Of a DNA stretch of 64,000 bases, positions 1-11,321 are shown one piece after another. The stretch lies in contig OZ017801.1 of NCBI GenBank assembly GCA_963969395.1, forward strand, positions 4,466,501 through 4,530,500. The letters are read 5' to 3'. The DNA comes from Pseudoscleropodium purum. Its lineage: Eukaryota > Streptophyta > Bryopsida > Hypnales > Brachytheciaceae. The notes beneath the pieces are model-generated. The model had not been told where the DNA came from, searched no databases, and was given only the letters and a program-made list of their open reading frames with translations. Made by a program: the position numbers and the translations under genes. The first letter of the stretch is position 1. Every line of letters starts with the position of its first letter.

Positions 1-1230
1 TCATTGGTAGAAATTAAGAAACCGGTCACAAAGGGAAGACCAGAAATAAATTTACCGAAACTAGAAACTTTCGAACGCTTGATGATCTTATCTACAAGAG
101 CACTACTCGGTAGTGCTTGGCGCTCAACAGAATTCTCGCGACTGCTCCTGGCTTCTCCCTCTCGAGGACTGGTATTCCGTGAAGTTTCACCAGCAAGGGA
201 GTATTTTCCTTGGAGGTCTTGAACCACAACGCTTTTTGCTTCGACTAGGGAGCTGCTAACAGTTTGTATCTCGCTAGTAAAATGACCTCCGCTGTCTACC
301 TTGGTCTGAACTGCTCGTCCTGCAAGAAATTGCCAAAAATGTTATATCCATAAAACTGTAAAATCAGTAACCAGGGCATGCCTCCCTAGTCGAAACATAC
401 CATAAAAGCGTACTCTTCATGTACCGTACATGTACCAGCTTCACCAAAACATCGCTCACAAAACATTTGCAGCGAAAAAGAAACATGCCAGATAGTTTCT
501 GGAAAAGAAGAGACTTGAACACGTCAGTGATAAGGTCATAGGTAAAGGCTCAGCACTCACTTGAGGTGTCAATAGAATCGGAACCTGGAAGTTTGTTCTT
601 GTACGGATTTCCACGGGAGAGCAACGATTCATGTTTCTGCATCGACGACCCGTCATCATTTCCAGCCAAAGACTTTGCGGGCGTCGAAAGAGAGATTGGT
701 TTTCCACGGTCATCAACATCCTGCTCTACTGGGTTCTGCTGGTGAATTGGCTGTGAAGTATTCCGGGAGCTTGTCTCTCGGTTATGTCTTTGACTCTCTG
801 CTTTCAGAGTTTCCTTCTGAATACCTCCTAACTTTGAAACCTTATCATCCCAATACACATGAACGGCAGCTTCAGACAAATTCGGCGAGAAGCCTCGCTG
901 ATCAAATGTCGAAGTTGATTTGTGAGTTTTAACAGCACCCACACTTTTCAGCTGCCCAATTTTTTCCTTCAGGCGTTCAAGCGACCCAGTGGATTGCTTC
1001 CCACTAGAGTAGTCCGAGGAGACATTCTTTAGCCATTCCTTCTCGGTAGATCCCAAATTCGTCTTGCTTGAGGTCACTGCTGCAGGGGCCTGGAATTGGG
1101 CAGAAGACGTCAATAACTGAACGTTTTGAATGAGTAAGACTAAGTTGGGAGCGCCGTTGTCAAATTCGAATACCTCCCTTACGCTCACGCGCGCTTTGGG
1201 ATACACATTCAAAATGTTAATTGGTTGCAT
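1..1230 (-). CDS. Unrecognised gene, 5' part (partial, runs off the window start)
   Basis: Two exons are resolved on the minus strand: 1230 down to 561, then 319 down to 1 (still open). The 320-560 intron has a GTGAGT donor and a TTGCAG acceptor. It splits an Arg codon (A|GA), and the frame stays open across the join, which is good evidence that both exons are real. The product so far is about 330 residues. It is hydrophilic and rich in Ser, Lys, Glu and Gln, with no membrane segment or domain I can name. The N-terminal 35 residues (MQPINILNVYPKARV...) are more hydrophobic and ordered-looking than the rest. The ATG at 1228-1230 is only the first Met of this exon: a TCTTCAG acceptor-like site lies just upstream, so coding exons may precede it. 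No function can be assigned. Confidence 0.6.
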
Positions 1231-2880
1231 TCTACCTGAAGATTTTATTCACTGCAGACTATCATGCTAACACACCCTATTCTCTAAAGGACCAATGATT
1301 CGTGGCTATATAGTCTCCAATTCATCTGATCAGACTACAAAAATATAATCTCAAATAGGACCAAATTTTATATCCCGATTATCAATGAAAAGCATTGCAT
1401 AGAATGGTAAAAAAATGAATAAAATTTGATAATTAAAAAAGGTCCCAAAAGACCTACTCAAAACTGCTTAAACAAGCAAGAAACCCAATTTGAGCATCTT
1501 GCTCCATAACAGAATTGAATTCAGAAAACGGCTTAACTTCCAAAGTAAGAGCACCGCAAACGCTACCTGATTCTGTAGCGACGATTCCTTCAAGACGGTT
1601 TGCAATCGTTGTTCATTGTTCATCAATCCTCTCGTTCGAACGGAGCCTAATCCACCGGATCCCGGTTCAGACCTATGAGCTCGGGGAACCAGGTTCTCCT
1701 TCTCTGAGCTCGGGTCACACCTCGCCATTGCACTGTCCGGATAAAACATCGCTATCTACCTCCGTTCGGATTGTCTCCCTGAACACCAGTCAAACCCGGC
1801 ATTCAATTGCGTATTGACCGCTTTAAACTTACATTACAATGCATCAAACACAATACGCTGTCAGAGAGCTAAGGCATACGCATGTTCTCCAAATTGCTAC
1901 TGCACTACGGTCTCGCTGACGTTCAAATTCGAACTGAGAGCTTTAAAACATTACATTCCAAAGCATCAACAACTTTACGAAGGCAAAGGTTTTAATGCAG
2001 GGCCAGATTCTCTAAAATTCACAACCTATATCCCATGAAATAATCCACGAACGCAAACTTCACAAACCATTAGAGCGTGATCGGGCGAATAATACAAGGC
2101 ACAGTACCTCCTTAACACGACGACGACGTTTCATAGTTGAAACCTCCAGTAGCAGAGATTCCTCCTACGCCTCCCATTCCAAACAATGGAACCCTCCACA
2201 ATCAATGCAAAAAATGCCTATCCACACCACCACGCAAAATCCTTCACTCTCACCACCTGCAACCTACAAACGCCCGGCCTGCACTCGAACCGCTAAACTC
2301 TCTCCAAAAACCACTTTCAAATTCTACGAAACTCGACACATTCTCGGCAAGCGTTTCAGAATCGATTTCACCGACACATTCTCGCATCACTAAAGCAATC
2401 TACACCCTCCGAAACCCTATCTCCCAGACTAAAATCACTGGCCCCCTCCATAAGCCCAGTCCTACACCCTACACGACTGAAACTACCGCCACCCTGCATC
2501 AAATGAGATGACATAAAGTGCAAAATGACGGGACGAAGAAGGTGATGCACGTGATGCGATCGCCCCGACGACGATACTCCTGCGATGACCACGGGAGGTC
2601 GGCGACAAGCTGCATTCTCTCGCACGCGATCACAGCGCAGCATCGACAGTTTCGATCAAACGGGGCGGTGGGCGGGATTTCTGACCGTTACGAATGCATC
2701 GAGGGCCGGGTTGTCTGGACCTGTGCAGGGGCCGTGATTTGAGTTCTCACAGCTCTCATGGATGACGGGTGGATGACGGATGAATAACGGAGGATGAAGA
2801 GAGGCATCCGTTAGCAACGGCAGAAAGAAGCATCAGCTTCAAGAGCTCACTTCAGTTTTGGGTGGGTAGGATTATGGAAT
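1231..2880 (-). promoter_or_regulatory. Upstream/leader region of the unrecognised minus-strand gene, with a possible 5' exon
   Basis: This stretch is less AT-rich than the DNA beyond 2.9 kb and lies 5' of the 1-1230 gene, so leader exons or a promoter are expected here. On the minus strand, 1749-1570 reads as a protein-like frame beginning MFYPDSAMARCDPSSEKENL and reaching a CAG|GTAGCG donor-like site near 1568. Its phase does not join cleanly to the 1230 exon, so it may be leader sequence or belong to another splice form. 2137-2740 is C-rich then CG-containing, with only short overlapping frames. 2760-2800 has several GGATGACGG-like direct repeats. Confidence 0.35.
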
Positions 2881-5800
2881 AAAGTCTAATAAATTGGTTG
2901 TGCACTTGTCTTTAGGGAATTAGCTAAATTCTTTTTTTAAAATTTCAATATACTCATATAAAGAACCCTAAATATACAAACGAAAAATTTGGGGCAAGCT
3001 TTTTTTGCAAATGTTTTTTAACATTTCAATATTTTAGTACTCCATTCGTCCAAAAATGATTGTCTACTTTCAATGTCATGTGTTTTTAAAGTTGTTCTAA
3101 ACAGGTCAAAAAAATATTCCTCATAGTTAATTTTATTTAGGTTGCAATGAACTTATGCAATATTCTTTATTAATTCTAGTGACATAAGATTTGGAACCTT
3201 TCTTAATTATCTTTTTTTTCAATATGGTCAATGAAATTGGCTCAAAAAATATCAACAAAATTGTGGAAAAAATCGTTTCGAAATGGAGAGAGTATAACAT
3301 TTGTATTTTATAGCACATTTTAGTGTTGTTTACACCTAATTGGCATTAGGGCTTCAAAGTGATAGAAAAAATTGTAAATATTGAATGGTTGCATAGCAAA
3401 AATATTGACTTGGATTTTGCAAAACATTTACACACGTTGATCCAATCTAGAAAAGTAAAAAAAGGTGGCCTCTTGTAAACAATAAGAGAATGATTTGGGG
3501 AAGAAAAAGTAATGGACCAATCTTTATAATTGATATATTTAAACCTAGTTTGATTATTATTGAAAAAGAATTTTTGTAGAATCCTCTTCAAGATAAATTC
3601 AAGAATATTTAAGTAATATGACAATGTTTCATACATGTGTCTATTACATAAAAGGTTGTATCCAATCTACATTTTTAGAGATATAAATAACTTCAAACCT
3701 CTAGTCAAGATTACTAGATATGCTACCTTAGAATCTTAAATCCTAAAATTCATAGCTTATACCATATGACTTTGTATGTATGCTTGTAGCACTATTCTTA
3801 ACCCCTAAATGTCTGGATCAATTTCCAAATTTGACAATTCAGGAAAAACTGTTATAAAGTATTATTTGGAAGAATATTTTGGAATTGATGTACAAATGAA
3901 AGTTGTAGATTTTGAATTGTAGATTCTATCTATACAATTAGATTCAGTAGTGCTATTACCAATATTTTCTATAAATTTTGAAAGGGGAATTTTAAAATTC
4001 CTTCTAAATTCAATGACAAGCAAACTATTATCATTTTTTGAATAAAACTTATAGGAATAGATTTGGAATGAGGTTATCATAATATGGTGATTTTTTGAAA
4101 TGTTTGTGTTCATTACATCTAGGACCTCATTTTTGCTAATCTAGTTTTGAACTAGAGTCAATGCAATTTGACCACTTGACATACTTCCGCATTTGTAATT
4201 TTAGAAAAATTAGTATTCTAGTAACACCAAATCCAATCATTAGATAAGACAAGAACTTAATACAATATTACCAAAAATTAGGATGACTTTCATCCAAGCA
4301 AGAATGAGATAGAAACAATAACTTCAATCTATTCATCGTCCAAAAAATGGACATCAGAGCGCTCTAGGATTAAAGTCAAAAAAATTTAGGATCTTAATTA
4401 TATAATGACCCTTGTGATATTTTATATCCCTACATTAAATATGAAATTGTTCTCTTACATTATATGTACAAAATTTCTTTAATCATTTTAGTAATATGTA
4501 GAGCATCCTAGTGACTTCATAATATGATGTAAATATATATTGAAGGCAAGATGAAAAAAACTTCAATCTTGCCAATATAAATCTTCAAGCATTGCAATTG
4601 AATTAGCCTTTGTGTTTCCAAAAACAATATGTTACTTTTTAGTTGAATTTATAATATTGATGATATTCACTTCTTTTTTAATTTGCAATTTTTAATTGTT
4701 TAAAACATTATCACCTTGCACTTGATACATAATATAATAAAAATTGAGGAAATTTAACAAGCGAGACTATTATATATATCAAATGCTTGAAGACTTGTAA
4801 TTAATGGCAAGATATGCAAATATCAAAGTCTTATATTGACAAGATTTGCAAAATATGTAAACATTGACATGATATGTTTTAAAATATAATCAAATTATAA
4901 TTGGACTAGAAAATTTTAGTTTGAATACCATTTATAGGATTATAGGATCAAGGACCTTTGTAAGGTAAGAAAAACTAATTTTGACCCTTTAACTAAAAAT
5001 AAACCTTCTAACTTCTTACCTAAAATATACATACTCTCTAAAAAATGAGTAATTTAGGTCTATTTTAGATACATATATAATCAATAATTTAGAAAATCAT
5101 CATTTAAAGGGGGGGTCAAAAATACATTGTAAAATAATATGTAATTGCCTTTCATATTCAATTGCCAACAAGGCCCATCAAAAATAAGAAACAATTCAAA
5201 AACAAAAACTACACTCAATTTCTTAATCAGAAGATTTTAGATGTTAGTGGTTATCTAATTGCAATCAAACAAGCTAAATCTTATAACATTTTATACAAAA
5301 AAAAATTACAAAATAGGAATATAGTACGATTTGTCAAATGATAGTCTACTATTTATATCATAAATAATGAAAGAGTATTTATTACAAAATGAAAATGGTC
5401 TTTACCAATTATTTATGCTTTCCAAGTGAAGAAATTTGCAATGTTTTCTCATGCACCCAAAAGACTTCATATTACCCTAATAAACTCATCACATATCCAA
5501 AAGATATATAAACAAAGTAAAAAAAGCATCTATTTGTGACACAAGATATAAGACTCATTTGCTTTTTTCTATTTTAAAATTTTATACAATGTTCATCTAC
5601 CATGATTTGCTAGCATTTTAGAGATTCTTAAACTTATTCAATTGTTCAAAAAATATGTGACAGGGTACATTAGAATACCTTTTTTTTTTTATTGTCAACA
5701 AGATTCAACAAATAATTAAAGTAGTTCAATAGTAGGAATTAGGCATAAAGTTTTTGGGATGCTTTCAAGACATGTTTAATGACTTTTGTTTTGTTTTTGC

Positions 5801-8800
5801 ATTTTTGTTCACATTTTGAAATTTGAAACATGCATATGATTGGACACAAATTTAAATACAATTAAAATCAATTGAATTGGTAGGACAAATGAGATTATTT
5901 ACCTTAAACTTATAAAAGAACTACTACAAGATTGGATGTTCTAGCATGGACTCCAACCTAATTGTGACCCCTTAATTACTCAAACTCATTTCTATTTAAT
6001 TTAGTTTATTCTAATGTAGTGGAAACTATATTAATTTCACACTAAGACACATTGATTACGGAATTGGGCTTCAAAATGATACTTTTATAAATTCTAGTTA
6101 ATGGAGCCATGATATTAATACACATGGGAAACTATTCTTTTATTTTTTCACAATCTTTTGAATTAATTCTTATTGCATGGAATTGGAAATTGAGATAGCA
6201 ACATTAGCATCTATTATGACTAGGATAGTGTCCATTGTGGTCCATAATGATATGCAAAATGTATATACCTTGACCACTTGTAGTGAATTTTCTCCAAAAA
6301 TGAATTATCTAAAAATATATACTACTAAATTTATTGACTTACTATTATTTTGCCAAGATTATTTTTAATTTTATAAAATCTAAATATATACAACAACCAA
6401 AGGACCACAATGGATTACCCTTCTTTAACTCTAAGAGTCCCTAATAAATAAGGAAATGTAGATCTAAAGTTTCTTGGGCTAAACAAATTATATATTGAGT
6501 AGAATTTAGCCGCAAGATATTCTTTTTTTAATATTTTTCTTTTTTTCCATCTTGACATTGATTGATTTATGACCTTGAACTAAAATCACAAAGCATCGAG
6601 TGACCATGCTTCTTACATCCTTGAACACTAGGCATATGTTTTTTCTATCATATTTAGATGTACTACATCAATTTCAATAAGCTCTCAAAGTAAGCAAGCT
6701 TCTAAAACCATTTGGAATCCATCAAGTAGACACCAAAACTTAAGGATTTGTCCTCTAAGATTGCTACTTTATCTTTGGTACTTAACCAAAATGATTAGAT
6801 TCTACAATAAATAGGTGCATTTTTAGTTTATATAATATTGCATTCCTTGAAAACCATTCATTAAATACTTTTGTTCTTTGGTATCTCTACCCAATAAATC
6901 CTAAAAGAACTTGGCCATATCACTAAGATAGTTATCAAAAGTTATCAGCTATTAGGATTAATGGATACAATTCTTTAATTTTATAATTTTCTTTGAATGC
7001 CATTCATTAGAGAATTTTAATCCTTTCCATCCTTAAAGTAAGAGGTTTATAAAGCAACTAGAGTCTAAAGCAACCAATCTTTAATATAGAGGTACATATT
7101 GTTTTTTTAATGTTCCAATTGCATTTGTGAATGTACCAACATTAAACTTATCAAAGAGTGAATGCCTTCAGAGTCATATGTGATTCTAACTTCAAATCCA
7201 AAACTAATTCTACATAGGTCCTAAATTAAAATAATAGCTTGGATTAAATGCCAATTCCATTTCTCTTTCAAAAAAATTGATGGAAAAGCATTTCAAGAAG
7301 TCAAATTCCCCCAAATTGCAAATTAGCTATTAGATGGTTACTTATGGACTTCATAACTCATTGAGTTTACAAGTAAAGTAATTCCATCTTTTTTTTAATT
7401 TCTTTCTAAAATTAATCCCTACAAATTTTTGCCTAAAATCTGTTACTTTTATTGATGAAAGTCTAGGGTCGCTTTGATGTATACCTATTTTTCAGCAATT
7501 TCAGAACTCAATCCTATGGTGTGCCAAAAATGCACAAGAAAGGAATCTGGAATATTTTTTGATTTCAAACAAGATCCAATAAAAAAAACTAGGTAATTTA
7601 TTAATAGCAAAAATATTAAATTGCTTATATGGTCACATTTAGGTGCAATAACCTTAAATCACCATTCATTTACCAAAATTCTAAGGTAAAAAACACCCAT
7701 TTCCAACCTTGTATCCTAAACCATTTTCAAAAGTATATTGATATAAGTATTTTAAAATGTACTAGTTATATATACAAATACAAAAAACAATTTGGAGCAT
7801 ACCATATATTGTTTATTCATGCACATTCAAAAATTACCATTTTGTTCAAAATTCATGCTTTCCAATTATCAGTATTATTAAATTGTTGCAATCTTAATTC
7901 CATTCTAAAAAAATATTGAATTGCTTGAATTAAGGCAATTATCCCTACATGCATCCAAATAAGCTTTATAGACAAATAGATATGCAATAATAATTGACAA
8001 TCAACTTTTGCAATTGAAGTACATACTTTGAATTGAATCATAATGGACATTGATGCATAAATTTTGAATCACTATGAATTAATTACATATTTTTAAAGTA
8101 GCAAGATGTAGGAGGCTATAAGTATAATCTAGTGATGCCAAAACTCATTTAATGCACATTAAGAAAATGACGCTAGTAGTATTAAAAGATGCCTTAAAGC
8201 AAAAGCAAAAGAAATTATGCTCCCCTTTGAAAGGTCACCACCTCCATAGTAAACAAAGCTATTCATTACCCATCAAAAAAGACCTTTTGGCAGCATTACC
8301 ATAACTTAAAGTTACTTACATCAAAAAGCAATTAAAGTTTTTGAAGTCAAATAGTTTTAGAAATTAATAAGCCACTTTGTTGAATCCAAAGAAAAATTAA
8401 AACATGAAGAACGTCAAAAAATTAAAACATAAAGAAATTTCAAAAAATTTGGAAAAGATAGTTGTACAATTTGATCCCATGACATCTAAATTCATTCTCC
8501 TAACTTTACAACAAAGTACAGACACTACGAAAAGTAATGAGTTCATTGAAAGTTATGACTATCACTTTTCTATGCATTGAAGAAAATCATCCAATGCAAC
8601 TTCCAAGATTAAATGAAGGGTTATTGGAAGTTAAGAAAAAGTATTTCATAATTGCCAAATAACTCATTGGGTATCCTCTTGGCTAGTTTTATGTGCAAAG
8701 TAGGGGACAGAATTGGATGTGGTCACCATTTTGGATATCCTCCCTATTTAGTTTAGTTGCCTATCAAAAATAGGGATAGGAATTGGATGTGATTACTATC

Positions 8801-8956
8801 TTTTAAGAGCTAGTAATTGTTTTTTGCATGCACAATTTTTCACCAAATGGCTATAGCCAAAAAATGTTTTTTTAAAATAAAAATGTATCATTTTTTTAAG
8901 TCAAAACAGCCAAAAAATTACTACTATATATTTCAACCAACATCCAAATTTAACCT
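2881..8956. other. AT-rich intergenic tract, no gene recognised
   Basis: About 6 kb of strongly AT-rich DNA with stops in all frames; no open frame here reaches 100 codons or resembles a protein. It looks like old decayed repeats. A transposon-end-like TTAACCCCTAAATG lies at about 3798, and 7390-7600 resembles 28240-28470 (a motif around 'agtctagggtcgcttt' / 'gcctagggttactttt' followed by similar spacing). No RNA gene or intact element was seen. Confidence 0.6.
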
Positions 8957-8968
8957 AGGGTTGATATA

Positions 8969-9240
8969 AGGTGGGTACACCCAAATGTGCTACAAACCTT
9001 AAACCGCCATCTATGCTATGTGTACATCTCCAAAGTTAGTTCCGTATCTATGTGGAAGAAACACTTTTAGAACCAAACTTTGTTTTTTAATAACTTTTGC
9101 ATACAATATCCAAATGTCACACTCTGTAGTGTGTTGAAACCTCCTTTCACTTGCCAACAAGAGCATATGAAAATCTGACCATTCTAACAAGAGAAAATAG
9201 TCTCGGTAGCAAAAAGTAGCGGTTTTGGGAGTACATACCT
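8969..9240 (-). mobile_element. TA-flanked MITE, copy 1 (carries the empty TTAA site)
   Basis: A 272-bp non-coding element. One end at 8969 reads AGGTGGGTACACCC next to TA; the other, read on the minus strand from 9240, begins AGGTATGTACTCCC. It is the reverse-oriented homologue of the copies at about 57755-58045 and 58739-60317, sharing stretches such as GGCAAGTGAAAGGAGGTT (minus strand, near 9163-9146). On the minus strand it reads GCAAAAGTTATTAAAAAAC around 9087-9100, with a single TTAA exactly where the 58739 copy carries a 922-bp insertion. No coding capacity. The TA target and short inverted ends fit Tc1/mariner (Stowaway-like) MITEs; the assignment is by inference. Confidence 0.7.
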
Positions 9241-9249
9241 TCGATAGCA

Positions 9250-11321
9250 CCCAAGTATCGAGGAAACAACTCCCCAGTGATAAAAAGAAAAAGCACTCTT
9301 CAAGGAGTCGAGCCAGAGAGTCGAGCGGAGCGAGCCGAAGAGTCAAAGCAGTCCGCCCAAAAGGCAGTCAACCACGAGCGTGGTGAAGCAACCGAGAACG
9401 ACGATCTGCAGTTCCTCGCCGAAGTCGCTCCCGTTCCGTGTGTTTCTAGCCTTCAGTTTCTCCTGCGAGCTTCACTTCCACTCCTCAAGCCCCTTTTACC
9501 TTTCCCCAAAGTCCAACCTCCAACTTCGTACCTCCATTGATTTCTACTACTCACCCTTGTTGGGACCCCACATTCCTTCCTACTGCCTCAAATTCCACAA
9601 CAGAGCCTCCTTCCCCGAAAACAACAACAACAACAAACACTCGAACCATCAAAACCATTTTAGATTATTTCCCAGTCTCCCATTCCCCACATTTTCGTAC
9701 ACTTTCCTCACGTCATTCTTGAGGATCGGAAGGGGAGGAATCGGGCAGTACAATTAGCGCGCATTTGATCTGGTGGTTTGCACTCGGTGGTGTGGGTGAA
9801 TTTCCTCAATCGATCAGCAGAGCGAAATTCGGGTGAGGTTCGATCAATTGGGACTCGGTTACCCCATTAGCGTGCTTTGGTGACGTTCACAACAATAGAA
9901 GTTTGGGTCTTTTCTAGGATGGGTATGCTAGAGGTGTAATAATTTTAGTGAGGGTGTGTACGCCATGGCTGAACAAGTGTCGGTTCATGTTTTTTTCGCT
10001 GCTCGGGAAGGTTTTGTGATGAGGCGATCCATATTCTCTTTGGGTTGCTGACGTGTGGATTGCTGCGAAAACGCAGTGTTGAAAGGATATAGGAAGCTCT
10101 TGCAATTGAAGGATGTGTGTCTCGTGACTCTGGTGGTGGAACAATTTCCGATTACGCCGTTCTCCTTGCAGGTTCGCTACATTTCTCTAATTTTATTTCT
10201 TGCTTTCCGTTGTGTTGTGGACCGTAATCTGCTGTCAAGGCAGTGAATCGAAACTAATGCATAGTGTTTCAATAGTGCATTCTCTTTGCGGCCATAGGGT
10301 TTCGATTGGGTTCGTGATTTTGTCGACCAGTTCTAGCAGGGTCTATGGGGCTCTCACAAACAGAGGGACCTCGCTAGTGATGTGAGCATGGCCACTTTTA
10401 ATTTAAACTCCTTCCCAAGTATATACATAGGGTAGGGGTTTTCCATTCTCTTGTGAAAGACAGAGAAGGTTTTAGGTGGTCGATTCCTGGATTATAGAAC
10501 GTGATATCTACAGGGGTTAGTTTTCACGGAAAATGGCATGAGATTTTGTTGTTGAGGTGCTGTAGAGGTTTTTCGCCATTTTTGCCCTTTGTGATGTGAA
10601 CTGTGAGAATATCAGTGTTAGTTGTTCTAGGTAGTGCAGGGGTTTGAGCTATCTACGGGTTAGGAGAGATTCCCAGTCGGTGTTAAACGCATCACTAAAT
10701 GTAGTACGAGTCCACTAGTGTTAGCTTGCCGTGTTGGTCACGCAAACTAGGGTGGTCTCTCCACCAATTGAATCATATTTGTCTTGCCTCTCTCAAGTTT
10801 AAAATGTGTGAAACACTCTAATTTTAATAATAAATTTGCCTTATTCACTCAACTCTTTCTACTTACAGGCTTTGTGATTGAACATTCCTTGTATGTCCTC
10901 AGAATGTCTTCATGTGTACACATTTGATTGGACAGCTCTTTATCTTTCAAGTTGTTAGCGCTATTAGGAGACCATTTGCCTCCGAGGGAGTGTCATTGGA
11001 GAGGGTTGAGTGTATTGTGGTCACTTTGCACAAGTTTTCAGGGTTATGAGAATTTGAAAAACGACACAAAGTTGATGTCCTGAGATTGGTGTCCAAAAAT
11101 TAGTGAAAAGTTCGGATTTTCTGAAAGCCTGTGAGAGTTTGTGTCCTGAGATTAGTGTCCAAATCACTGAAAAGCTTGATGTAAGCTTATCAGAAATCTC
11201 TGTGAACGTTGCTGTCCTGCAATTGGTGTCCGAAAATCACTGAAAAGTTCAATGTTTCTGAAATCTTTGTGAAAGTTGATTATGCTGCGATTGCGGGAGT
11301 GAAGCAGGGTTGGGCAGCAGC
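9250..11321 (+). promoter_or_regulatory. Promoter and long 5' leader region of the pantothenate kinase gene
   Basis: Base composition shifts sharply at about 9250. 9470-9720 is C/T-rich, typical of plant leaders. A strong donor-like CTTGCAG|GTTCGC lies at 10170, so a leader intron ending near 11.3 kb is plausible, but no coding exon is evident before the ATG at 11322. Several short open frames (9277-9757, 10055-10385) have no protein resemblance and are probably untranslated leader or intron. Confidence 0.45.
11077..11300 (+). repeat. About 67-bp tandem repeat, 3 copies plus a fragment, just before the PANK start codon
   Basis: Copies begin at 11077, 11143 and 11213 (GTCCTGAGATTGGTGTCC, GTCCTGAGATTAGTGTCC, GTCCTGCAATTGGTGTCC) and each runs through a 'cactgaaaag...tctgaaa...tgtgaa.gtt' body. 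A degenerate fourth start follows at about 11276. The array ends about 22-45 bp before the ATG, so it lies in the leader or in the last part of a leader intron. Confidence 0.85.

Noticed and set aside
2137..2511. 124-codon Pro/Thr/Ser-rich frame
   Set aside because: Its composition reflects a C-rich strand, there is no domain, and it lies opposite the likely leader of the minus-strand gene.
9277..9757. Frames of 87-125 codons upstream of PANK
   Set aside because: Low-complexity C/T-rich leader sequence; no family resemblance and no junctions joining them to the PANK exons.
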